Source: Bacteroidales bacterium (GTDB lineage Bacteria > Bacteroidota > Bacteroidia > Bacteroidales > 4484-276). From it: a stretch of DNA of 5,778 nt. Where the stretch lies: the NCBI GenBank assembly GCA_029939965.1, contig JAOZRY010000236.1:1-5778 (forward strand), in the 5' to 3' direction. Each line of letters starts with the position of its first letter. Position 1 is the first letter of the stretch. Of the stretch, positions 1-5,778 are shown piece after piece. The position numbers were made by a program, and so were the translations under genes. The notes under the pieces are model-generated. The model did no database searches, was not told the DNA's origin, and saw only the letters and a program-made list of their open reading frames with translations.

Positions 1-50
1 TGTAAGCAAACACAACCGGCGGTGAAAAAATATGTAGTGTACCATTAATT

Positions 51-235
51 TCGTATGTGGTTGTTAGCCAGGGAGGTGAATTTGGTTATAGCCAAGTTGG
101 GTTAACGGCACGGTTGTTAAACTTGGTAAACAATATGGAGTAGATACACCGGTAAACAGATTTGTTTATAATTGCATCTTACCAATGGAGATTAAAGCAA
201 GAAAATTTAAAAAGAGAATGGAAGAATATGATTAA
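51..235 (+). pseudogene. Decayed 3' end of a 2-dehydropantoate 2-reductase (PanE/ApbA-like) gene
   Basis: The secure part is 98-235. It translates without a stop to W-V-N-G-T-V-V-K-L-G-K-Q-Y-G-V-D-T-P-V-N, then R-F-V-Y-N-C-I-L-P-M-E-I-K-A-R, and ends at a TAA at 233-235. This matches the C-terminal helical signature of ketopantoate reductases (typically I-N-G-a-V-v-k-l-G-k-y-G-v-p-T-P-v-N, then a Y-N-x-L-x-P-x-E-x-K-A-R type tail). An intact enzyme has about 300 residues and makes pantoate from ketopantoate with NADPH, for coenzyme A synthesis. Upstream the frame closes at a TAG (89-91). Weak homology seems to continue in other frames: ATG TGG at 55-60 followed by Leu-Ala-Arg codons recalls the S-S-M-W-Q-D-x-x-x-G region, and GGT GAA TTT GGT TAT at 75-89 recalls T-E-I-D-Y. 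An insertion of about 11 nt before V-N-G would explain the last shift. Positions 1-50 show no clear reading frame. The tail identification is fairly sure; the upstream alignment is tentative. Confidence 0.68.
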
Positions 236-360
236 GAAAAGAAGGTTCTACTACCATTTTAGTGGTAAATAATGATTCTGTTGTTCTGTTAATAAGTTTG
301 TTTACATTATTGCATTGAATCATTTTTGTACATTCAACTAAATTCGTAATAGAACCAGTT
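236..360. other. Gap between convergent panE-like remnant and the SGNH acetyltransferase gene
   Basis: No gene is visible. A short minus-strand frame of 60 codons crosses this gap but overlaps both the SGNH gene's 3' end and the pseudogene, and resembles no family. A small hairpin at 252-267 (TACCA, 6-nt loop, TGGTA) is too weak and lacks a following T-run, so it is not called a terminator. The gap is AT-rich and looks like degenerate intergenic DNA. Confidence 0.5.
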
Positions 361-365
361 CTATT
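348..365. repeat. Perfect 18-bp palindromic inverted repeat over the SGNH gene stop codon
   Basis: AATAGAAC and GTTCTATT are exact reverse complements separated by CA. The TAG stop of the minus-strand SGNH acetyltransferase gene (361-363) lies inside the right arm. As RNA it would form a 7-bp stem with a CCAG-size loop at the very end of the operon. No T-run follows on either strand, so it is not a classical intrinsic terminator. It may act as a 3'-end stabilising hairpin, or be chance in AT-rich DNA. Confidence 0.5.
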
Positions 366-1488
366 TGTCATATTGCTTGCTAATGTCATCAGGCAAAAAT
401 CGATGAAGATTTCCTTCAGACATTAAATATATTACAAAATCAGTATCCAAATCCGCTACAATATCGTAATGAGGTTTGTATTTCCATTTATCCCAAACAA
501 ACAACGATTCCCCGAATATATTTATTAAAAATTCAAAATTATGCTGAACGTACGAATCTCTAATAATTAAGGCTGTTGGCAAGTTTTTGTTATCTATTAC
601 TGACGTTTTTAATCCCCATGAAAAAATTTCGGAGCTTTTATATTTTTTCTTAGATGGAATTGTTTTTGCGGCTGATTTATTAACAGGGGTAAATACAAGC
701 TGTATATCAACAAGGTCTAAGCCCAGATTTTTGGCTATATCTCCATTTGGCCTCAGTGTGTCGGTAATAATAAAATCTGATAAATTCAGAGTTTCGACTT
801 GCGGAAAATAATTCCTGATTTTTTCTGAAACAAAATAATATGCCCAATAAGCACCAAGCTTATTCCAATGTGTATCAAACTTAAAGAAGATATCTGTAGA
901 GTCTTTTTTTACATTAAGAAAATCGTTTAATAAATAGATTTCCAAATCACTGTTTTTATTAAGATATTCATTAAATTGCTCAGAACGGCTTTGTTTATTT
1001 ACTTTAAAAAAAACAGGTAGTTTTTCATAACAAGCACTGATTTTCGTAGGAATTACAAAAATCATCATTTTTATGTTTTCTGATTTAAAAACAGAATCAC
1101 GATACTCCAATTCGTTTTTTATTACTGCTAAATGAGCCTCTTCAAATGTTTTATATAATTGTTTGTATCTAATTAGTGGAAAAATATAACCATCCCTTCC
1201 TCGTATATACCTGCCCGAAATAATGTGGTTGTTGAACACATTTTTATTAAACTCATTAAATTTGGATAGAAAGGTGTTTCTTAAACTAAAATTATCAGTA
1301 TAGTAATTTTCAAATTCGGATGGAAAATAATCAAGTCGGTTAATATCAAATTCAGGCTTTTCAATTTTAGAACGATTCTCTATGCTCTCTTTGTCCTGAA
1401 CGATTGAGAAAATTTGATTTATATAAAACGCAAAGATTATGAGCAAGAATGATGAATTTATTAGTATGAATTTGATGTTTTTATTCAT
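361..1488 (-). CDS. AlgX/AlgJ-like SGNH-fold O-acetyltransferase, membrane anchored
   Basis: This 375-residue protein probably transfers acetyl groups to hydroxyls of an exported glycan in the periplasm, working with the MBOAT protein encoded just upstream. Residues 3-27 are one hydrophobic segment (uncleaved anchor or signal peptide). Next come F-E-N-Y-Y-T-D-N-F-S-L-R (about 59-70), G-R-D-G-Y-I-F (about 97-103) and a V-I-P-T-K stretch with Y-E-K-L-P (about 145-158), all typical of AlgX/AlgJ/DHHW-type proteins. The likely triad is Asp205 and His207 in D-T-H-W plus nucleophile Ser312 in I-R-D-S-Y, matching the D-x-H...S order of Pseudomonas AlgX and AlgJ. Length is close to AlgJ (about 390); there is no C-terminal carbohydrate-binding module like that of AlgX. 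The frame is open 43 codons further upstream, but a start at 1617 would overlap the MBOAT gene by 118 bp. The ATG at 1488 leaves an 11-bp gap and is followed directly by the membrane segment, so I chose it. No Shine-Dalgarno sequence is visible. The acceptor glycan is unknown. Confidence 0.88.
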   Translation of the reverse strand: MNKNIKFILINSSFLLIIFAFYINQIFSIVQDKESIENRSKIEKPEFDINRLDYFPSEFENYYTDNFSLRNTFLSKFNEFNKNVFNNHIISGRYIRGRDGYIFPLIRYKQLYKTFEEAHLAVIKNELEYRDSVFKSENIKMMIFVIPTKISACYEKLPVFFKVNKQSRSEQFNEYLNKNSDLEIYLLNDFLNVKKDSTDIFFKFDTHWNKLGAYWAYYFVSEKIRNYFPQVETLNLSDFIITDTLRPNGDIAKNLGLDLVDIQLVFTPVNKSAAKTIPSKKKYKSSEIFSWGLKTSVIDNKNLPTALIIRDSYVQHNFEFLINIFGESLFVWDKWKYKPHYDIVADLDTDFVIYLMSEGNLHRFLPDDISKQYDK

Positions 1489-1499
1489 CCGGTTTAAAT

Positions 1500-2945
1500 T
1501 TAAAAACGGTAATAGATAAATGGGTTGTAAGAGTTGGATAGTAAATATCCTGTTGTAGCAAGCAATACAGCGAATACAAACAGGGCTTTTAATATCGGAA
1601 AAACTATTTCGATACATGTGTAACTATTCATGATTTTGCCAAAAAACCTGTTGGACATTTTGTAAACAAATGGGAAAAAATTGAAAGCTCCTAAAACTCC
1701 AATCGTGAAAAAAAATGTGATTTCGTAATTTACATATTGAAAAATCTCAAGTTTGTCTGTAGCAATATCTGTCCATCCAAACATTGCTTTGTAATATTCC
1801 CAGGCATGAGAAAAGTTGTTGGCTCTAAACAATACCCATGCTATAATTACAACAAACAGGGTGTAGGAGTATCTTATAATTATCGGAATCTTTTCAAGAA
1901 TTCTTTGAAATCCAACTCGTTCAATAATTAGAAATGCACCATGCAGCAAGCCCCATGCAATAAAATTCCAACTCGACCCATGCCAAAAACCAGTAACAAA
2001 AAACACAATAAACAAGTTGAGGTATGTTCTGTTTTTTCCTTTCCTGTTGCCGCCCAATGGTATATAAAGATAGTCTTTAAACCACGAAGACAATGAGATA
2101 TGCCATCGACGCCAGAACTCCGTTAATGATTTTGCGATGTATGGGAAATTGAAATTTTCAAGAAATTGAAATCCAAACATTCTGCCCAAACCAATAGCCA
2201 TATCAGAGTAACCGGCAAAATCGTAATAGATTTGTAATGTGTATGCAATTATTCCTAACCAGGCATAAACAGTGGATAGCTCGCTACTTTCCATACCAAA
2301 AAAATGATCGGCAATTATTGCCATATTATTTGCAATAAAAACCTTTTTGGCCATGCCTATGGTAAAGCGCATCACTCCCGACGAAAACTTTTTATAACTA
2401 TAAATCCGGCTACTCAATTGGAGGCTTATATCATGATAGCGTACAATTGGGCCTGCAATTAACTGTGGAAACAAGGATATATATAAGCCCAAATTAATAA
2501 AATTCTTTTGGGTTTCAACTTCTTTTCTGTAAACATCTATTAAGTAAGAAATTGCCTGAAAAGTGTAAAATGATATACCGACAGGTAGTAAAATGTTGGT
2601 TTGTGTTACCGTTGGTAATTCCAACCATGAAAACAAATCATTGATGTTTTCAATAAAAAAATTGGCGTATTTAAATACACCCAATAGTAGTAAATTTATG
2701 GAAACCCCAATACCCAAATATAGTTTCCTCGGCTTTGAATTATCGGAGCCAATTAGTTTGCCGCAGAAGTAATTCATTACAATTGATGCTACTAATATTA
2801 TCGAATAGCTTGCCCCACCCCAGGCAAAGAACAGAAGACTTGATAAAAATAGGAATCCGTTTCGATACCTGGCATTTAATAGATAGAAACCTGTAAGTAC
2901 AGTAGGAAGAAATAAGAAAAGAAAAATTAGTGAACTGAAAATCAT
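1500..2945 (-). CDS. MBOAT family membrane acyltransferase, AlgI/DltB type
   Basis: This 481-residue polytopic inner-membrane protein has about 10-12 hydrophobic segments. In this family it takes acetyl from a cytoplasmic donor and passes it across the membrane for O-acetylation of an extracytoplasmic polymer. Family motifs run in order: L-P-V-G-I-S-F-Y-T-F-Q (120-130), F-P-Q-L-I-A-G-P-I-V-R (159-169), Y-D-F-A-G-Y-S-D-M-A-I-G-L-G (241-254), N-F-N-F-P-Y (264-269), F-W-R-R-W-H-I-S-L-S-S-W-F (277-289) and Y-I-P-L-G-G-N-R (294-301). F-W-H-G-S-S-W-N-F (320-328) carries the expected catalytic His322, equivalent to the essential His of AlgI; His282 is also conserved. The length suits the family (AlgI about 520). 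The ATG at 2945 is preceded by an A/T-rich leader without a Shine-Dalgarno sequence, as is common in Bacteroidota. The downstream gene is the SGNH transferase partner, 11 bp away, so the two are almost certainly co-transcribed. AlgI-type fits better than DltB because the partner is AlgX/AlgJ-like and no dltA or dltC is present. Confidence 0.96.
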   Translation of the reverse strand: MIFSSLIFLFLFLPTVLTGFYLLNARYRNGFLFLSSLLFFAWGGASYSIILVASIVMNYFCGKLIGSDNSKPRKLYLGIGVSINLLLLGVFKYANFFIENINDLFSWLELPTVTQTNILLPVGISFYTFQAISYLIDVYRKEVETQKNFINLGLYISLFPQLIAGPIVRYHDISLQLSSRIYSYKKFSSGVMRFTIGMAKKVFIANNMAIIADHFFGMESSELSTVYAWLGIIAYTLQIYYDFAGYSDMAIGLGRMFGFQFLENFNFPYIAKSLTEFWRRWHISLSSWFKDYLYIPLGGNRKGKNRTYLNLFIVFFVTGFWHGSSWNFIAWGLLHGAFLIIERVGFQRILEKIPIIIRYSYTLFVVIIAWVLFRANNFSHAWEYYKAMFGWTDIATDKLEIFQYVNYEITFFFTIGVLGAFNFFPFVYKMSNRFFGKIMNSYTCIEIVFPILKALFVFAVLLATTGYLLSNSYNPFIYYRF

Positions 2946-2967
2946 TTTTTAGTAAAAGTCAAAGTGC

Positions 2968-2975
2968 CAAAAGTA
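2968..2975 (-). promoter_or_regulatory. Candidate Bacteroidota -7 promoter element for the MBOAT-SGNH operon
   Basis: On the minus strand this reads TACTTTTG, an exact match to the Bacteroidota sigma-factor -7 consensus TAnnTTTG. It lies 22 bp upstream of the MBOAT start codon, which would give a leader of roughly 15-18 nt. I see no TTG-type -33 element at the usual distance; the interval upstream is an A-rich run. The 8-bp pattern can occur by chance, but its place directly before the first gene of an operon, after a long gap, supports it. Confidence 0.45.
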
Positions 2976-3000
2976 GTATTTTTTGATTAATGTAGGCTGC

Positions 3001-3040
3001 CTCCCCGAAATGAGGGCGTGCCAAGAAACAAGTCGGGGGG
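3001..3040. repeat. GC-rich interrupted inverted repeat (8-bp arms, 24-nt spacer)
   Basis: CTCCCCGA at 3001-3008 pairs with TCGGGGGG at 3033-3040, with one T-G wobble. A competing shorter pairing (CCTC with GAGG) lies inside. It sits about 25 bp upstream of the candidate -7 box of the MBOAT operon. It could be part of the neighbouring repeat element, an operator-like site, or a fold at the end of the peptidase transcript. No T-run follows, so a terminator call is not supported. Confidence 0.4.
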
Positions 3041-3061
3041 AATAAGCAGGAACAATATTTT

Positions 3062-3090
3062 GCCTGCCTGTGCTATGCACGCAGACAGGC
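3062..3090 (-). repeat. REP-like palindromic hairpin, copy 1
   Basis: Read on the minus strand, the arms are GCCTGTCTGCGT and GCACAGGCAGGC around a 5-nt loop (GCATA). They make a 12-bp stem with two G-U wobbles and one C-A mismatch. A related hairpin lies 50 bp away in the opposite orientation (3141-3168), sharing CCTGTCTGC, CATA and CACAGGC. Two related GC-rich palindromes in inverted orientation in an intergenic gap resemble REP/BIME elements, which RAYT-type transposases mobilise in other bacteria. No transposase is in the window. There is no T-run for a terminator. Confidence 0.6.
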
Positions 3091-3140
3091 GCACAAGCAA
3101 AGCCCAAAACGCAATAATAGCAAGACTACGATGAGTTTTT

Positions 3141-3168
3141 TACCTGTCTGCCATATCACAGGCTGGTA
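3141..3168 (+). repeat. REP-like palindromic hairpin, copy 2, inverted relative to copy 1
   Basis: The plus strand reads TACCTGTCTGCC, then ATAT, then CACAGGCTGGTA, an imperfect palindrome with TACC/GGTA ends. It aligns with the minus strand of 3062-3090 after a 3-nt deletion near the loop and a few substitutions. Copies 1 and 2 could therefore also pair with each other into one long hairpin with a 50-nt loop. This copy has more mismatches in its stem than copy 1. A run of six T precedes its left arm on the plus strand, on the wrong side for a plus-strand terminator. Confidence 0.55.
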
Positions 3169-3247
3169 TAGCTTATAAGAACAAAAGATGTTCATAAAAA
3201 CCGGAAAGCATTTTTGAGAAAGCCTAAACTAATCGGGCTAAATTATT

Positions 3248-5778
3248 TTACCTTTCACCCAATTTCAAAGAAATATCTATCTCTTTCTCCCCCCTCAAAA
3301 CCTTTAGTTTTATCACATCGTTGGGTTGATATTTTTTTAACAGATCGGAATACGATCTTAAATCATTGGTTTTTATACCATCCAGTTCAATAATGATATC
3401 TTCGGCTTGTAATCCGGCAATTTCGCCGGCTGACCCGGAAACAACACTTGAAATTTTTACACCTGTACCTTTATAAGCAAAGTCGGGTATTGAGCCTGTA
3501 CTTGCTTTTCGGGCAGTTTTTTGCTTTGATGGGGTCGTGCTTATACCGGGTGCTTTCCCTGTAAAATTCATTGGGTCTTCCCGGTCGGCAAGATATACCA
3601 ACACTTCTTTGCACACAATTGCAACTTTAACCAAACCTTTGCCATCAATTTTATCGAATGTATCGGTGGGACGGTGGTAGTTTTCGGTTGCCCCGGTAAA
3701 TAGCTGAATGCCCGGTATGCCCTTTTCGATAAATGCAAACTGGTCGCTGGCATCCAAATCTTTGTCGATAACTTCAGATTTAACACCGGTGGTATAATCG
3801 GTTCCCATAAATATAAACTTCCACTCTTTGGCTGAATTGCCATTTAATACCAACAATTTTTTATCGAACAAACTGCCATCGGTATCAATATTTACATTGG
3901 CAAAAATTTGGCCCTTAAAGTAATCTTTGCTGTGGGCTACAAAATATCTGGACCCTATTAATCCGGCTTCTTCGGCAGTACAAGCAAGAAACACGATAGT
4001 TCGTTTGGGTTTTACTGTTTTGGCCATGCTATGAGCCAATTCGATAATGGTGGCCACACCACTGGCATTATCGTCGGCACCATAATGAATTTTCCCTTGG
4101 TTGCCTTTGCGCACATCGGGCCAGCCCAAACCAAGATGATCGTAATGAGCCGAAACAACAACAGGTTCTTCATTTAATTCGGGGTCGGTTCCCGGAATTA
4201 TTCCAATAACATTGGTTAGGTTCATTTTACCTTTGTCAGCAAAATCATGTACGAATTTTTGATAATATGTTCCATCAATTGGTTTCAATCCGGCTTCTTC
4301 AAATTTTTGTGCAATATATTCGGCAGCCTGATCAATTTCGGGAGTTCCTAATCCTCTTCCTCTTAACTCTTCGGATGCCAGGTATTTAATTGTCGCCATC
4401 ATCCGTTTTTCTGAGAAAACAGGCTTTAGTGTAGCTAACGGTTCTCTCGATTCGATTACCGATATTTTGTGAGCATCTTTATCAAAAGTTTTTACCAGGG
4501 GTGAGTTTAATACAGGCCATTGCCCTTTGGCATTGTTAACAGGCTCATCGCCATTAAAAGCCAAATAACTGTATTTGCCATAATGTGGAAGTTTCCTGAT
4601 TAATCCTGCAACAGCATTTATATTATCGATCGAAATAAATATGGATTGCTTATTTATGTCGTTTTTATCGAATAAAGTAAATATGAAACTGTTTTCTTGT
4701 ATAATTAGTTTTTTGTTCTCATATATTACAGAGTCGGCAGTGAATTTGGAATTATAATCTGCTAACTGCAAATTGATTTTGGGAGCAAAAATATTTTCAA
4801 AACCAATTATCCAGGTTGTTTTGTCGCCAGGCAGTTCTTTTAAATCTTTATCATATTCAATTAAAAAGTTGTCATTATCCGACTCCTGCCACTGTTCAGC
4901 AAATTGCCTGTAAATCTCCTTTTTTTCGTTACTTGCGTTGCCCGGAAGAACAATCAAATTATTTTTACTTCCCCATATTTTTGACAAAGTTGGGGGTACT
5001 TCGCTGGGGTGTAATATTCTAAAAACATCGTATTGCGAATCAACAACCAATTTCAGCGGCTTACTGTTTAAACTAATTTGATAATCCTGCTCTCTTTTGT
5101 TCATACTAAAAGCAAAGGTTTCAATTCCATCTTGAGTGGCAACATTTATTGGAATATCCACATCAAAAACATCATCATCCTGCATTTGCTTAATTGTAAA
5201 ACTAATGCGGTATTTGCCGGCGTACATATTAGTATTAACATCTGCAATGCTCAATTCGGGAGCACCTGTACGATTAACCCATTGATCGAAAAAAGATGCT
5301 AAATCAATTCCTGAAGCTTCTTCCATCGCTTTTTGCATATCGGCATAGGAGGCGGTTTTGTATTTATTATTTTCATAAAACAATTGCACACCTTTTATAA
5401 AATTCTCATCACCAATTTTTCGGCGGAGCATCTGCCACATCATCATAGCTTTTCCGTAACCAATAGAAGAGCTGGGTGCATCGTGCCTGGAAATAAATTT
5501 ATTTAATGGGAAATCGTTCTCTTTGTTTACCGAATTGCTAAACTTTTGAAGTGTAGAACGGCGGTATTCATCGCCTGCGCCACGCTGCTCTTTTATTAAA
5601 TGGTCGGCCATAAAAACCGTAATTCCTTCGCACCAATTTCCCGATTCAAAATCTACATACACGCCATTTCCCCACCAATTGTGCAACAGCTCGTGCGGAT
5701 AAGAGGCATGAAGTATCCAGGGGAAACGGATAACTTTTTCGCCGAGAAGGGTAAAAGAAGGCATTCCGTAACCGGTTT
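3248..5778 (-). CDS. Multidomain metallopeptidase: M1 catalytic domain, middle domain, M28 peptidase, PDZ (5' end outside window)
   Basis: The frame stays open past the first Met (5764) to the window edge, reading T-G-Y-G before M-P-S-F, so the N-terminal M1 portion is missing. Numbering from that Met, residues 1-170 are the M1 zinc site region: H24-E-L-L-H28, third ligand Glu46 in G-N-W-C-E-G, candidate catalytic Tyr103 in G-Y-G-K, and F-F-D-Q-W-V-N (158-164). A beta-type module follows (about 171-260). Residues about 262-448 form an unassigned middle domain. Residues about 451-728 are an M28 aminopeptidase-like domain with likely ligands His540, Asp564, Glu599, Asp627 and His697, base Glu598, and Asp542 of H-Y-D-H. 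After a Ser/Thr/Lys-rich linker (735-758), residues 766-838 are a PDZ domain (A-G-L-Q-A-E-D-I-I). Both zinc sites look intact, so two peptidase activities are plausible. By family it should be exported, but the signal peptide is outside the window. It is the same strand as the acetylation genes, 302 bp upstream, and probably a separate transcript. Confidence 0.93.
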   Translation of the reverse strand, partial: TGYGMPSFTLLGEKVIRFPWILHASYPHELLHNWWGNGVYVDFESGNWCEGITVFMADHLIKEQRGAGDEYRRSTLQKFSNSVNKENDFPLNKFISRHDAPSSSIGYGKAMMMWQMLRRKIGDENFIKGVQLFYENNKYKTASYADMQKAMEEASGIDLASFFDQWVNRTGAPELSIADVNTNMYAGKYRISFTIKQMQDDDVFDVDIPINVATQDGIETFAFSMNKREQDYQISLNSKPLKLVVDSQYDVFRILHPSEVPPTLSKIWGSKNNLIVLPGNASNEKKEIYRQFAEQWQESDNDNFLIEYDKDLKELPGDKTTWIIGFENIFAPKINLQLADYNSKFTADSVIYENKKLIIQENSFIFTLFDKNDINKQSIFISIDNINAVAGLIRKLPHYGKYSYLAFNGDEPVNNAKGQWPVLNSPLVKTFDKDAHKISVIESREPLATLKPVFSEKRMMATIKYLASEELRGRGLGTPEIDQAAEYIAQKFEEAGLKPIDGTYYQKFVHDFADKGKMNLTNVIGIIPGTDPELNEEPVVVSAHYDHLGLGWPDVRKGNQGKIHYGADDNASGVATIIELAHSMAKTVKPKRTIVFLACTAEEAGLIGSRYFVAHSKDYFKGQIFANVNIDTDGSLFDKKLLVLNGNSAKEWKFIFMGTDYTTGVKSEVIDKDLDASDQFAFIEKGIPGIQLFTGATENYHRPTDTFDKIDGKGLVKVAIVCKEVLVYLADREDPMNFTGKAPGISTTPSKQKTARKASTGSIPDFAYKGTGVKISSVVSGSAGEIAGLQAEDIIIELDGIKTNDLRSYSDLLKKYQPNDVIKLKVLRGEKEIDISLKLGER

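Larger units (their letters stand above)
2946..3247. other. Intergenic region between the M1-M28 peptidase and the O-acetylation operon
   Basis: This 302-bp stretch has no coding frame I can support. Its middle (about 3000-3170) is visibly richer in G+C than its AT-rich flanks and is packed with inverted repeats, listed separately. The side nearest the MBOAT gene holds the candidate promoter. The side nearest the peptidase stop codon (3170-3247) holds only weak hairpins, for example GAACA/TGTTC around 3179-3193. None has a T-run on the minus strand that would mark a clear intrinsic terminator for the peptidase transcript. Confidence 0.6.

Noticed and set aside
207..389. Minus-strand open frame of 60 codons overlapping the 3' end of the SGNH gene and the panE-like remnant.
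   Set aside because: No family resemblance, no recognisable start context, and it runs antisense through the pseudogene tail and out of frame through the SGNH gene end.
587..811. Plus-strand 74-codon frame antisense to the SGNH gene, and similar plus-strand frames at 1737-1931, 4816-5022 and 5078-5302.
   Set aside because: Each lies wholly antisense within a well-supported gene, with no motif, no start signal and protein composition unlike a real gene.
1489..1617. N-terminal extension of 43 codons to the SGNH acetyltransferase frame, starting at an ATG at 1617.
   Set aside because: It would overlap the MBOAT gene by 118 bp in another frame, and its composition looks like a shadow of that gene. 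The ATG at 1488 leads straight into a membrane segment and sits 11 bp after the MBOAT stop.
3062..3168. CRISPR-like or tandem repeat array.
   Set aside because: Only two imperfect copies, in opposite orientation and each internally palindromic, with no regular repeat-spacer pattern; a REP-like pair explains them better.
3176..3200. Possible terminator hairpin (GAACA/TGTTC) downstream of the peptidase stop.
   Set aside because: The stem is only 5 bp and AT-rich, and on the minus strand the T-run lies before the stem rather than after it.
3568..3843. Minus-strand 91-codon frame inside the peptidase gene.
   Set aside because: It is an out-of-frame shadow of the M28 domain coding sequence, which has all its catalytic residues in the main frame.

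Overview
The window looks like chromosomal DNA of a member of the Bacteroidota. It is AT-rich, the start codons lack clear Shine-Dalgarno sequences, one upstream region carries an exact match to the Bacteroidota -7 promoter box (TAnnTTTG), and the proteins resemble families common in that phylum. A marine or gut Bacteroidales/Marinilabiliales-type organism would fit, but the sequence does not settle the order. All three intact genes lie on the minus strand.

Layout from left to right. (1) Positions 1-360 hold no intact gene. On the plus strand, roughly 51-235, lies the decayed 3' end of a 2-dehydropantoate 2-reductase (PanE/ApbA-like) gene; it encodes the conserved C-terminal helix motif but is frameshifted. 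(2) 361-1488, minus: an AlgX/AlgJ-type SGNH acetyltransferase with a membrane anchor and an apparent Asp-x-His...Ser triad. (3) 1500-2945, minus: an AlgI/DltB-type MBOAT membrane acyltransferase. It lies 11 bp upstream of the AlgX/AlgJ-like gene, so the two almost certainly form an operon (MBOAT first), with a probable promoter at 2968-2975. (4) 2946-3247: an intergenic region with three inverted-repeat structures, two of them oppositely oriented copies of one REP-like hairpin. (5) 3248 to the right edge, minus: the C-terminal 842 or so residues of a large secreted metallopeptidase that joins an M1 (gluzincin) catalytic domain, a poorly characterised middle domain, an M28 zinc peptidase domain and a C-terminal PDZ domain. 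Its N-terminus lies outside the window.

How the genes work together. The MBOAT/SGNH pair matches the known logic of extracytoplasmic O-acetylation. The MBOAT protein passes acetyl groups across the inner membrane, and the anchored SGNH enzyme transfers them to a secreted or periplasmic glycan. No glycosyltransferase, polymerase or export gene is in the window, so the acceptor is unknown. The peptidase probably degrades peptides in the periplasm or outside the cell. Its link to the acetylation pair looks positional only, because a roughly 300-bp repeat-bearing gap and a separate promoter divide them. I see no convincing new defence or mobile system here. The most unusual items are the two-protease fusion with its middle domain, and the paired REP-like repeats.
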